Assembly (NCBI RefSeq): GCF_011398925.1
Contig: NZ_AP022842.1
Location: forward strand, 3,861,001 to 3,925,000
Reading direction: 5' to 3'
From: Bacillus sp. KH172YL63
GTDB taxonomy: Bacteria > Bacillota > Bacilli > Bacillales > Bacillaceae_B
DNA length: 64,000 nt
Of this stretch, positions 18,498 to 26,624 are shown one piece after another. Position 1 is the first letter of the stretch. Each line of letters opens with the position of its first letter. A program made the translations under genes and the position numbers. The notes beneath the pieces were generated by a model. That model had not been told where the DNA came from and ran no database searches. It saw only the letters and a program-made list of their open reading frames with translations.

Positions 18498-20315
18498 ATG
18501 AAATTAGCAAAAAAAATGACTGCGATCTTATTGACCAGCGCAATATTCATACCTTTCCATAGTGAAGCCAAAGCAAGTTCATGTGAGGTAGATTCCCAAA
18601 ATTTAATAGAGATTAATAAGCTTTTAACAGATAAAGCTAAGGAATTTAGCATTCCTCCTGAAGTCGTGAAAGCCATTGCTTTACGTGAAAATGATACTTG
18701 GGATCAATCCAAAGTATCCGACGATGACGGAGACGGTCACCCAGACGGTATCGGTCTGATGCAGGTGACAGATACTGGGACCGGAGGTGTGCATTTCGAT
18801 AAAGACAAACTCAAGAATGACGTCTGTTACAATGTCGAAGCAGGATTAACTATCTTAGAAGACAAGTGGAGAAACAGCCCAATACCGGTCGTTAACCATA
18901 GTGAAAGAAATGTAATAGAAAACTGGTATTTTGCAATCATGGCCTATAATGGTATTGTGCCATCCAACAGTCCCATTGATAAAAGCGGAAATATAAATGA
19001 TGATGCGTATCAGAATGTAGTCTATGATTACATTGACAAATATAGCTTTCTAAGTGACTATCCATTAAAAAGATTAGCTTTCAAAGTTGGAGATTTTAGT
19101 TATGACCCAAATGATGGTCAATCCTTCCGTTTTATTAAGAAAGAATTCACTGAAGGTAGAAAGTTAACTCGCTCAAGTTTGAACTTCAATGAAGAGAATA
19201 TTGCTACAACTGTTGATTCAGTAAACTTTTATATAGATTCACAAGGAATCAATAAAGCTGGCACTCTTTCCAAAAACACTTTGGTCGATGTTCTTGACGA
19301 GAAACATAATACCCAGGAAAAAGGGTTCACGAGTGATAGACATTGGGTCCGTTACAATGTAAAGGTTCTCGATGGCTCAAACAGGGTGGGGTATGTTGCA
19401 TCCTCCTATCTACAACCTGTGACTTCTAGAATTTCTGGAAATACAAGATATGATACGGCAGTAGAAATTTCAAAAGAAGGATGGTTTGAAGGTGCAGAAA
19501 CAGTGGTCATCGCTGTAGGCGATAATTTTCCAGACGCACTTGCAGGCACTACTATTGCCCAATCATACAATGCGCCCATTTTGTTGACCGAAAGTAAAAA
19601 ACTCAATAACAAGACAAAAAATGAGGTGAAACGACTGAAAGCTAAACATGCGATCATCTTAGGGGGAGCTTCCGCGGTCTCCGCAGAGGTTGAAAAAACA
19701 CTCGAAAATTTAGGGTTGGACACACAACGCCTTTCAGGAAGCGATCGTTACCGCACAGCTATTGATGTAGCAAAACATCTTAGCCAAAAACAAACAAGCA
19801 ACAAAGCGATTCTTGCAACGGGAGCAAATTTCCCAGATTCGTTAGCCATTGCGCCTTATGCAGCTGAAAACGGAATTCCTATTTTCCTTTCAAATCAAGA
19901 TAAGGATTCTATTGATTCAGAAACTCTTAAACTTCTGAATCAGAAAGAAGAAGTCCTCATTGTAGGAGACAAAGGTGTTGTCAGCGAGAAAATAGTAAAT
20001 AGTATCAGAACTAAAACGACTAGAATTGGTGGTAAAGACCGCTACGACACAGCAAAAAAAATCATTGAACAATTGGATCTTGGTCAACATGATGCTTATG
20101 TTGCTACAGGACTAAATTTTGCTGATGCTTTAACTGGTGCTTCGCTGGCAGGAAAGCGTCAAAGCCCCATTCTCTTTTCTAAAGAAAAGGAACTCCCCTC
20201 TTCTATGAATCAGCTCATTCGCAATAGGAAGTTCTCTAACCTTACTATTCTTGGTGGAGTAGACGTTGTAGGCACAGACAACGCCCTGGCTAATGCCGCT
20301 AACACAGCTTGGTAA
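18498..20315 (+). CDS. Wall-bound lytic transglycosylase (SLT-like) with three CWB2 repeats
   Basis: A 605-residue secreted protein. Residues 45-190 resemble a lysozyme-like transglycosylase (SLT) domain. The probable catalytic Glu is E64 (AIALREND), followed by GIGLMQV and AIMAYNG motifs. The loop DDDGDGHPDGIG between them resembles an EF-hand calcium site, as in some Slt enzymes. About residues 215-310 look like an SH3-type segment (RHWVRYNV, GYVASSYLQPV). Three canonical CWB2 repeats complete the protein. It would cut the glycan backbone of peptidoglycan, complementing the NlpC/P60 peptidase encoded nearby. The ATG at 18498 has AGGAGG at a good distance. Confidence 0.9.
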   Translation: MKLAKKMTAILLTSAIFIPFHSEAKASSCEVDSQNLIEINKLLTDKAKEFSIPPEVVKAIALRENDTWDQSKVSDDDGDGHPDGIGLMQVTDTGTGGVHFDKDKLKNDVCYNVEAGLTILEDKWRNSPIPVVNHSERNVIENWYFAIMAYNGIVPSNSPIDKSGNINDDAYQNVVYDYIDKYSFLSDYPLKRLAFKVGDFSYDPNDGQSFRFIKKEFTEGRKLTRSSLNFNEENIATTVDSVNFYIDSQGINKAGTLSKNTLVDVLDEKHNTQEKGFTSDRHWVRYNVKVLDGSNRVGYVASSYLQPVTSRISGNTRYDTAVEISKEGWFEGAETVVIAVGDNFPDALAGTTIAQSYNAPILLTESKKLNNKTKNEVKRLKAKHAIILGGASAVSAEVEKTLENLGLDTQRLSGSDRYRTAIDVAKHLSQKQTSNKAILATGANFPDSLAIAPYAAENGIPIFLSNQDKDSIDSETLKLLNQKEEVLIVGDKGVVSEKIVNSIRTKTTRIGGKDRYDTAKKIIEQLDLGQHDAYVATGLNFADALTGASLAGKRQSPILFSKEKELPSSMNQLIRNRKFSNLTILGGVDVVGTDNALANAANTAW

Positions 20316-20331
20316 AGTAATGTTCATACAG

Positions 20332-20367
20332 AAAAGGGATCATCTTTAAATAAAGGTGATCCCTTTT
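20332..20367 (+). terminator. Rho-independent terminator after the transglycosylase gene
   Basis: The long stem AAAAGGGATCA / TGATCCCTTTT continues through CTTT / AAAG around a 5-nt loop and is followed by CTATAG. It begins 17 bp after the stop codon. Confidence 0.8.
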
Positions 20368-20493
20368 CTATAGACCGATGCACCAGACACATCCATCGCA
20401 AGACCCGATTGATGCTCGTTGTAACCGATATACTCTGGTATTCGCACATCTCTTTTTATCAATGGTCTTATTAGGATAGAGAAAGCAATAAAA

Positions 20494-20515
20494 ACGTATG
20501 GGCAAACCCATACGT
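20494..20515 (-). terminator. Rho-independent terminator after the glycosyltransferase gene
   Basis: A perfect 9-bp stem ACGTATGGG / CCCATACGT with a 4-nt loop is followed on the minus strand by TTTTATTG. It lies 16 bp past the stop codon at 20531. Confidence 0.85.
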
Positions 20516-20530
20516 CTTTCATCATTCATA

Positions 20531-21661
20531 CTATTCTCTTGTATACAGCTTTATATATTCATTAGACACAGCATCCCAATTAAACTGCTTAGATTCATAT
20601 ACACATTTTGCAGACATCTCATCATAGTTTTGCGTGATTTTCTTTATTGCTTCAGTAATCGTCTCACTTTGATCAGGATCTACAGAATAACCTACCTCAC
20701 CTTCTTTAAAGAAGCCGTCTATTCCTTGTTCATACGAATAGATGACTGGCAACCCTCGGGACATCGCTTCAATGTATACAAGTCCAAAGGTTTCCCTGTA
20801 GGATGGCATAACAAAGATATCTGATTGATTCATGATAGATTGTATTTTCGCCTGATCTTTTACATATCCATGAAATACGACATGATCTTGGATGCCTAAC
20901 TCTTTGCATAGGTCCTTATTTTGGATTTCCAGCGGACCATTTCCAACAACCTCCAAAGAAGCATTAACTCCATCTTTTATCAATTTCTCACAGGCTTTAA
21001 TAACGGTACCCAGGTTTTTATTTTCATCGATCAAACCTATGAAGAGTAGTCTTACGTTACTCGATTCCTTTATGCGTCCCTCTGAGAGAGCTTGATCGTG
21101 CCAGTAATCATCGGCACCATTCGGTATAACATGGCATTTCTCCCGGATTTCCGATAAAACCTTTTCTGGCAGGAGATCAAGGGTTTTTTGTTTATACGCA
21201 TGTGAAATGAAAACGACCGCTTTTGCATTCTTTAATATCTTGTACATAAATGGTCTTAAGTGAATCGCATACTTGTAGAAGAAATTAATATCTGTGTTCC
21301 GGACACTTACTATATAATCCGTGCCATACTTTTTATGAAGCTTATAAGCCGTTCCACCATCACTGAATACCGTGTGAGCGTGAATAAAGTCAATTTCTTT
21401 GGGGTCGAGGGACTTCTCTATCTCTTTCATCTGCTTAGAAATCTTGTTGTGATACAAGAACTTATCATGTTTTTTCACGATATTTTTATAATAATAGTGA
21501 ACCGTTTGATACTCCAGGGGTAATTGATTACTCCCGCTATGCTCTTCATCTTTTATTGGCACAAATACATCTTGTTCAATACGCTTATTCGCCAACCTTT
21601 TGAATAAGTTCATATACAACTTATTTCCAATGTAATATGAGCAAATATGTAAAAGCCTCAT
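20531..21661 (-). CDS. Glycosyltransferase family 4
   Basis: A 376-residue cytoplasmic GT-B enzyme that would move a sugar from a nucleotide-sugar donor to a growing surface glycan. The C-terminal donor-binding half shows the family pattern RLLFIGLIDENKNL, then the EX7E motif in RETFGLVYIEAMSRGLPVI. The N-terminal acceptor half has IDFIHAHTVFSDGG. The ATG at 21661 (MRLLHICSYY) follows AAGGGTG; the open frame extends further upstream without a better start. It sits directly downstream of the UDP-sugar dehydrogenase gene, from which it is separated by a 14-bp perfect hairpin. The exact sugar is unknown. The pair suggests synthesis of an acidic glycan such as a teichuronic-acid-like polymer (inference). 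Confidence 0.9.
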   Translation of the reverse strand: MRLLHICSYYIGNKLYMNLFKRLANKRIEQDVFVPIKDEEHSGSNQLPLEYQTVHYYYKNIVKKHDKFLYHNKISKQMKEIEKSLDPKEIDFIHAHTVFSDGGTAYKLHKKYGTDYIVSVRNTDINFFYKYAIHLRPFMYKILKNAKAVVFISHAYKQKTLDLLPEKVLSEIREKCHVIPNGADDYWHDQALSEGRIKESSNVRLLFIGLIDENKNLGTVIKACEKLIKDGVNASLEVVGNGPLEIQNKDLCKELGIQDHVVFHGYVKDQAKIQSIMNQSDIFVMPSYRETFGLVYIEAMSRGLPVIYSYEQGIDGFFKEGEVGYSVDPDQSETITEAIKKITQNYDEMSAKCVYESKQFNWDAVSNEYIKLYTRE

Positions 21662-21689
21662 TTTATAACACCCTTGCTTAGAAATGATA

Positions 21690-21720
21690 CGAATCGAATT
21701 CATAACATGAATTCGATTCG
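21690..21720. repeat. Perfect 14-bp inverted repeat between two glycan genes
   Basis: CGAATCGAATTCAT, a 3-nt loop and ATGAATTCGATTCG form a perfect hairpin. No T-run follows on the minus strand, so it does not look like an ordinary terminator. It may set relative expression of the two genes or be an mRNA-processing or protein-binding site. Confidence 0.7.
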
Positions 21721-21737
21721 CTTAGACAATAATGATT

Positions 21738-23051
21738 TTACAAACTCCAGTACGTATATCCTTCTTGCTCACAATCTTTTCGGTTAAGAACGCTTTTCAC
21801 ATCTACAATCACTTTCTGTTCGTTTGCATACAAGTTATTAAAGAAATCTAGGGTATACTCCTCTTTAAATACTTTATGAGCTACAGCAAGTACAATGCCA
21901 TTTAAGTCCTTGAGTTCTTCTTTCTCAACCAATTCAATATTATATTCTCTGAGCACTTCTTCTTTATCAGCCACAGGGTCATGAACCAACACTTCGATTC
22001 CAAAATCCTCCAGTTCTCTGATAATGTCAATTACTTTAGTATTTCTAACATCTGGACAATCTTCTTTGAAAGTTAAGCCAAGCACAGCCACTCTGCTTCC
22101 TTTCACAGGTTGCTCTGCTTTGATCAGCTTTTTGATGATGTTACTTGCTACATACTTACCCATGTCATCATTGATTTTTCTTCCTGCCAATATAATTTGT
22201 GAGTGATAACCTAACTGCTCAGCTTTATATGTGAAGTAATAAGGATCTACCCCAATACAATGTCCTCCTACAAGTCCAGGAGTGAATTTTAAGAAATTCC
22301 ACTTTGTACCTGCAGCTTCAAGGACAGCATTTGTATCAATATCCATTTTATTAAATACCATTGCAAGTTCATTCATGAAGGCAATATTAATATCTCGCTG
22401 TGAGTTCTCAATCACCTTTGCCGCTTCAGCAACTTTAATTGATTCTGCCCTGTAGACGCCGGCTTCAATGATTGCTCCATAAACGTTTGAAACAATATCA
22501 AGGGTTTCTGCATCCGAACCTGAAACAATTTTAATGATTTTTGTTAAAGTATTAACTTTATCTCCCGGATTGATGCGTTCTGGAGAGTAACCCACCGTGA
22601 AGTCAACACCAAAAGTTAATCCTGATTCTTTCTCAAGAATCGGTATACATACCTCTTCTGTAGTACCCGGATAAACCGTAGATTCAAATACAACTACAGA
22701 CCCTTTTGATAAATTCTTTCCTACTATTTCACTTGCCCCGATAACAGGTGTGAGGTCAGGTGTCTTATCACTATTGATTGGCGTAGGCACTGCCACTACA
22801 TGAAATTTACAATCTTTCAGGTTTTGTCCATCATTTGTGAAATGAATGGTAGTGTTTTTTACTTCCTCGTCTCCCACTTCATTCGTGACGTCGATCCCAT
22901 TGATGTATTTTTCTAATTTGTTGGTATTTACGTCGAAACCAACCACTTTAAATTTTCTTGCGAATTCAATAGCTAACGGAAGGCCAACATATCCTAAACC
23001 AATGACAGAAATTTTTTCTTCTTTATTTTGCAACTTCGTAAACAAATCCAT
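21738..23051 (-). CDS. UDP-N-acetyl-hexosamine dehydrogenase, TviB/WbpO-like
   Basis: A 437-residue nucleotide-sugar dehydrogenase. The N-terminal Rossmann motif is ISVIGLGYVGLPLA (residues 14-27). The segment VPTPINSDKTPDL followed by FESTVYPGTTEE is typical of the TviB/WbpO branch, which oxidises UDP-N-acetylglucosamine or -galactosamine to the uronic acid using NAD. The catalytic Cys lies in GGHCIGVDPYYF, and the C-terminal part has VAVLGLTFKEDCPDVRNT. The ATG at 23051 has GAGGAG upstream. With the adjacent glycosyltransferase it would feed an acidic sugar into a surface polymer. Such anionic wall polymers are the known ligand class for CWB2 in Clostridioides (PSII); that role here is inference. 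Confidence 0.9.
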   Translation of the reverse strand: MDLFTKLQNKEEKISVIGLGYVGLPLAIEFARKFKVVGFDVNTNKLEKYINGIDVTNEVGDEEVKNTTIHFTNDGQNLKDCKFHVVAVPTPINSDKTPDLTPVIGASEIVGKNLSKGSVVVFESTVYPGTTEEVCIPILEKESGLTFGVDFTVGYSPERINPGDKVNTLTKIIKIVSGSDAETLDIVSNVYGAIIEAGVYRAESIKVAEAAKVIENSQRDINIAFMNELAMVFNKMDIDTNAVLEAAGTKWNFLKFTPGLVGGHCIGVDPYYFTYKAEQLGYHSQIILAGRKINDDMGKYVASNIIKKLIKAEQPVKGSRVAVLGLTFKEDCPDVRNTKVIDIIRELEDFGIEVLVHDPVADKEEVLREYNIELVEKEELKDLNGIVLAVAHKVFKEEYTLDFFNNLYANEQKVIVDVKSVLNRKDCEQEGYTYWSL

Positions 23052-23469
23052 TTATAGGTCGCTCCTCACTCATGTTCAAGGTATCTTTCTTTTATGTTAA
23101 TTATCATTTTTCAAATCATTTATTGGTGCTTAAACTAGAATATTTCCATCTTAATTATACACAAAAATTCTCTATTGTCGCATTATATTACTATAAGTGT
23201 ATTTTGTCGAATCACCTGAACCCTGTTGGGGGAACAGTGCTGGAACATTGAAGAAATATTATTACCTTATTGATATTTTTGTCTGTTTTATAAGCAATTA
23301 TAAGTCGTATATACTAATGGGAAATAAATAAATAAATGACCCCGGTAAAATACCTGAGTTAATTCTTAGCAGCTTAGGCTCTTTTTTTAAAACTGTCCGA
23401 ATTATGGGGCATAGTTCAATCAATCAGACCGGTTCTTTTTTTTTGTTGAATCATCATGCAACTGCGCCA
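23052..23469. other. Intergenic stretch with a promoter and possible IS remnant
   Basis: This 418-bp non-coding stretch carries the candidate promoter at 23154-23181. It also has an isolated T-rich hairpin near 23352-23388 and a segment at about 23391-23418 that resembles an end of an IS3-family element. No gene is evident. Confidence 0.5.
23154..23181 (-). promoter_or_regulatory. Candidate sigma-A promoter of the dehydrogenase-glycosyltransferase pair
   Basis: On the minus strand GCGACA and a perfect TATAAT are separated by 16 bp. The dehydrogenase start codon lies about 100 bp downstream. Confidence 0.35.
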
Positions 23470-23898
23470 TTACCCGCTCTGGACCTTTGAAGGGCTCTTC
23501 AAAAGCTTTTGTCCTACTGAATGAAAAATAAAATAAAGTGTTATGCCTAGCACATTATACCCTGCATCAAGGAGGCAGCCGGTCCTGGAGAAGAACAGCT
23601 GGGCGATTTCCGGACAAATACCAAAGACAGTCGATAATATAAATACAGCGGACGCCCTCTTGATGGCTGCATGACTGATGAGGGCAAAAAGAAAAAATGC
23701 GAGAATATGACCTGATTTTTGAGTGATATAGGCCGGACTATCAAAAGGGTAATGGTGAAAATCTAAAAAGCTCTTAAAATCAGGATCAGGATTCCATAAA
23801 AAGGACGGTCGTCCCTCCATGGAAAATTTCTTTATACTTTCAGTACAAGTAAGAATCAATATGAAAATACCATAGAATATAGACAATAAATGACGCAC
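23470..23898 (-). CDS. VanZ-family membrane protein
   Basis: A 142-residue protein with about four membrane segments and VanZ signatures: KSGHILAFFLFALISHA, then PEIAQLFFSRTGCLLDAGYN, with the conserved Glu and the R-x-x-x-x-x-D-x-x-x-N pattern. VanZ proteins are known for raising teicoplanin resistance; their biochemical role is still open. The GTG at 23898 follows AAGGAGG by eight bases and is preferred to the ATG at 23931, which lies upstream of that site. It stands between the glycan genes and the CWB2 5'-nucleotidase and appears to be its own transcript. Confidence 0.85.
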   Translation of the reverse strand: MRHLLSIFYGIFILILTCTESIKKFSMEGRPSFLWNPDPDFKSFLDFHHYPFDSPAYITQKSGHILAFFLFALISHAAIKRASAVFILSTVFGICPEIAQLFFSRTGCLLDAGYNVLGITLYFIFHSVGQKLLKSPSKVQSG

Positions 23899-23962
23899 TC
23901 CTGCTCCCTCCTTTAGGAGTAGGATGTACAAATCTACGTTATTCTAAAATAATCCCACAAAG

Positions 23963-23990
23963 AAAAGCCATCGAATACACGATGGCTTTT
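23963..23990 (-). terminator. Rho-independent terminator after the 5'-nucleotidase gene
   Basis: A stem AAAAGCCATCG / CGATGGCTTTT (6-nt loop) is followed by CTTTG on the minus strand, 14 bp beyond the stop codon at 24005. The A-tract on the plus side allows use from either direction. Confidence 0.8.
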
Positions 23991-24004
23991 CCTGTTAATT
24001 TATT

Positions 24005-26449
24005 CTATTCCATTAATTTTCCACTCACTACATCACTTACAGCTTTCTCACCGCCAAGAATATAGAAATCTTTCGCTTTCATATCTTTAATGGCTTTTGA
24101 TGTAGACGCTGGAAGGTCGTTTGGTTGAACCAGAAGCATAGAAGCATCTTCTTTCGCGGCAAGTACTGAACCTGCTAAAGCATCAGCGAAGTTTTCCCCA
24201 GTTGCTACATATGCTGCCTTTGATGGATTAAGGTCAGTTGCGATTTTAGCTGCCGTTTCATAACGGTCAAGACCAGCATAACGCATTGCATCAGGAAGGG
24301 ACTTAAACACTTTTTGATTGACCACGGCTTCCCCACCGACTACAATGGTATGCTCAATTCCTTTTAATGCTTTTACCGTTTCGGCTGGAAGTTTATCAGA
24401 TTCAGTTAGTAAAATCGGATAACCGTTTTTCGCTGCGTATGAAGCGACAGCCAGGGCATCAGGAAAATTCTTACCATTCGCGATCACCGCTTTTTCTTGA
24501 GAACCACCTAAACTTGCAGCAATGTTCACTGCTGTTTCCCAGCGATCCTGTCCACCAATACGTTCTACATCAACCCCCATTCCTTCTAGCTGATATTCCA
24601 CGTAATGACTTACAGCTTCTGTTCCTCCAAGAATGATAACATTTTTGGCACCAAGGCGTTTGATTTCTGCTTTTGCCGCAGCGTTTAAAGAGCCTTTTTC
24701 TGTCAGTAGGATAGGCGCATCATGTTTATAGGCAAGAGGTGCACCTGCAAGGGCGTCAGGGAATGAGTCCCCACGTGCAAGAATAACCGTGTCTGCAGTT
24801 TCCCATCCTTTCATAGAAATTTCGACCGCTGTCTCGTAACGCGTTTCACCAGTCAATCTAGTCACTTCAGGTGCTTCTTCTTGAACGATTCTATTCTCTA
24901 CGGCAGGTGAAACAGGATTATTCTTTTCAATGTATGAAGTAAATACTTCAAAGTCAACGACAAACAGCTCAGTAAGACGCCCTTCTTCTTTAGCTTCCTT
25001 GAACATTGTATAGCCGTCTCCGCCATTTGCAGTAAATGCATTCGTAGCTACTGAATAGGTCATTTCCGGATCGATTTCTTCAAACCCGTCTTTCGTCATG
25101 ACCTCTACATGCCACACTCTTTCTCCTGCAGGTTTAGACACATCGTACTTGTAGTTAATACCAGATACTTGAAGGAATTCACCCGGTGCGTCTTCCCCTT
25201 CCACTCTTGCCACACTGTGTTCAAGGGCAGATACAATTTCTTCTCCAGTTAAATCAAGTGTAACAAGATTGTTTCCGAATGGCATGGTCGTCAATACTTC
25301 TCCGAGTGTAATGTCTCCTGCATCAATAGAAGCACGAATTCCTCCACCATTTTGAAGTCCGATGTATGTTTCAACAAACTCATTCGCTTTGGCCACCATG
25401 CCATCAGCAATCAGGTTTCCTAAGTTCGTCTCTTTTCTTCTTACATCTGCCCGTTCACCGTTCAGGGCCACTTCAGTTTTACCGATAACTTCTGCTTTCA
25501 ACTCTTCCAGAGGAGCTTTGAATTCATTCACCTTGGCAAGGGCGTCCTCGTTTTCTTTATAGTCCTTAAGGTTGATGACTTCACCGTTGTGGTCCGTCAC
25601 TACACCTTTGTCATCGAAGGTAACATCCAATAAGCCAAGTAAATTTAAGTATTCTCCCGCTTGAACAATCACAGTAGGCTCATCTTTGTCAATGACAACA
25701 GGCTCTTCTAGAACTGTATGAGAGTGGCCGCCCACGATGATATCAAGCCCATCCACTTCCTCTGCCAATTCTAAATCGTTAGAATAACCAAGGTGAGAAA
25801 GTGCAATGATTTTGTTCACACCTTTATCCTTCAGCATTTTAATAGTGCTTTTGGATTTTTCAACAGCATCTTCAAATACCACGTTTTCTCCTGGATTTGA
25901 GATAAATGCCGTATCCGGAGTCGTCAATCCATATATTCCAATCTGTTCTCCATCGACCTCTTTAATCATCGCAGGATAGACATTCCCGCCGTCTCCCGGC
26001 TGTCCGATTGCATTTTTGAATAATGGCTCAAGATCTTTATCACCCGTAACAGTTACATTTGATGAAACCATCGGGAAGTTCATATTTTTAATGAAGTCTG
26101 CAAGCGTCTTGGAATCTTTATCGAATTCATGATTACCAAGTGTCATCGCGTCGTACTTCAGCTCATTCATAAAGTGAAGATCAGCTTGTCCAAGGTATTG
26201 ACGGAAATACAAAGTCCCTGAAAATACATCACCGGCGTCAACTAGTAAAGAGTTGGCTTTTTCTGTGCGCAGCTCATTTACCGCTGTCACTAAACGAGGA
26301 TATCCTTCTACATGGGCATGGGTATCATTTGTATGCATGATGGTTAGATCAAATTCTCCTCCTTCTGCAGAAGCAGGTGATGCTGCAAGAATGGTAGCAG
26401 CAAGGGCTGCAGTTGATAACACGGCGTATAAAGGTTTCTTAATATTCAT
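24005..26449 (-). CDS. Wall-anchored 5'-nucleotidase (UshA/YfkN-like) with three CWB2 repeats
   Basis: An 814-residue secreted enzyme. After the signal peptide comes a metallophosphatase domain (about residues 33-290) with the di-metal motifs IMHTNDTHAH, DAGDVFSG, TLGNHEFD, ALSHLGY and GGHSH. The 5'-nucleotidase C-terminal domain follows (about 335-500; ADGMVAKANE, LQNGGGIR, NAFTANGGDGY). Three canonical CWB2 repeats end the protein. It would release phosphate and nucleosides from extracellular nucleotides while held on the wall. The next gene upstream is a wall-anchored nuclease, so the two could work in series on extracellular DNA or RNA (inference). The ATG at 26449 has a GGAAGGG site. Confidence 0.94.
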   Translation of the reverse strand: MNIKKPLYAVLSTAALAATILAASPASAEGGEFDLTIMHTNDTHAHVEGYPRLVTAVNELRTEKANSLLVDAGDVFSGTLYFRQYLGQADLHFMNELKYDAMTLGNHEFDKDSKTLADFIKNMNFPMVSSNVTVTGDKDLEPLFKNAIGQPGDGGNVYPAMIKEVDGEQIGIYGLTTPDTAFISNPGENVVFEDAVEKSKSTIKMLKDKGVNKIIALSHLGYSNDLELAEEVDGLDIIVGGHSHTVLEEPVVIDKDEPTVIVQAGEYLNLLGLLDVTFDDKGVVTDHNGEVINLKDYKENEDALAKVNEFKAPLEELKAEVIGKTEVALNGERADVRRKETNLGNLIADGMVAKANEFVETYIGLQNGGGIRASIDAGDITLGEVLTTMPFGNNLVTLDLTGEEIVSALEHSVARVEGEDAPGEFLQVSGINYKYDVSKPAGERVWHVEVMTKDGFEEIDPEMTYSVATNAFTANGGDGYTMFKEAKEEGRLTELFVVDFEVFTSYIEKNNPVSPAVENRIVQEEAPEVTRLTGETRYETAVEISMKGWETADTVILARGDSFPDALAGAPLAYKHDAPILLTEKGSLNAAAKAEIKRLGAKNVIILGGTEAVSHYVEYQLEGMGVDVERIGGQDRWETAVNIAASLGGSQEKAVIANGKNFPDALAVASYAAKNGYPILLTESDKLPAETVKALKGIEHTIVVGGEAVVNQKVFKSLPDAMRYAGLDRYETAAKIATDLNPSKAAYVATGENFADALAGSVLAAKEDASMLLVQPNDLPASTSKAIKDMKAKDFYILGGEKAVSDVVSGKLME

Positions 26450-26590
26450 TGGTTGATCCCTTCCTTTTCATATGTAGGTATTTGTCGCAATTTCCCGCCG
26501 ACAATACCCATTATATAGTAGTTTAGTAGTGCTATGTGACGAATTTTTCAAATAATTTTGTAGAATCAAAATTCAGTTGATGACCAGGTA

Positions 26591-26622
26591 AAGGAGGGAC
26601 ATTTCATAGTCCCTGATCCCTT
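26591..26622 (-). terminator. Possible terminator after the nuclease gene
   Basis: AAGG...AGGGAC pairs with GTCCCT...CCTT immediately after the stop codon at 26625. There is no long T-run, so the call is weak. Confidence 0.4.
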
Positions 26623-26624
26623 CA

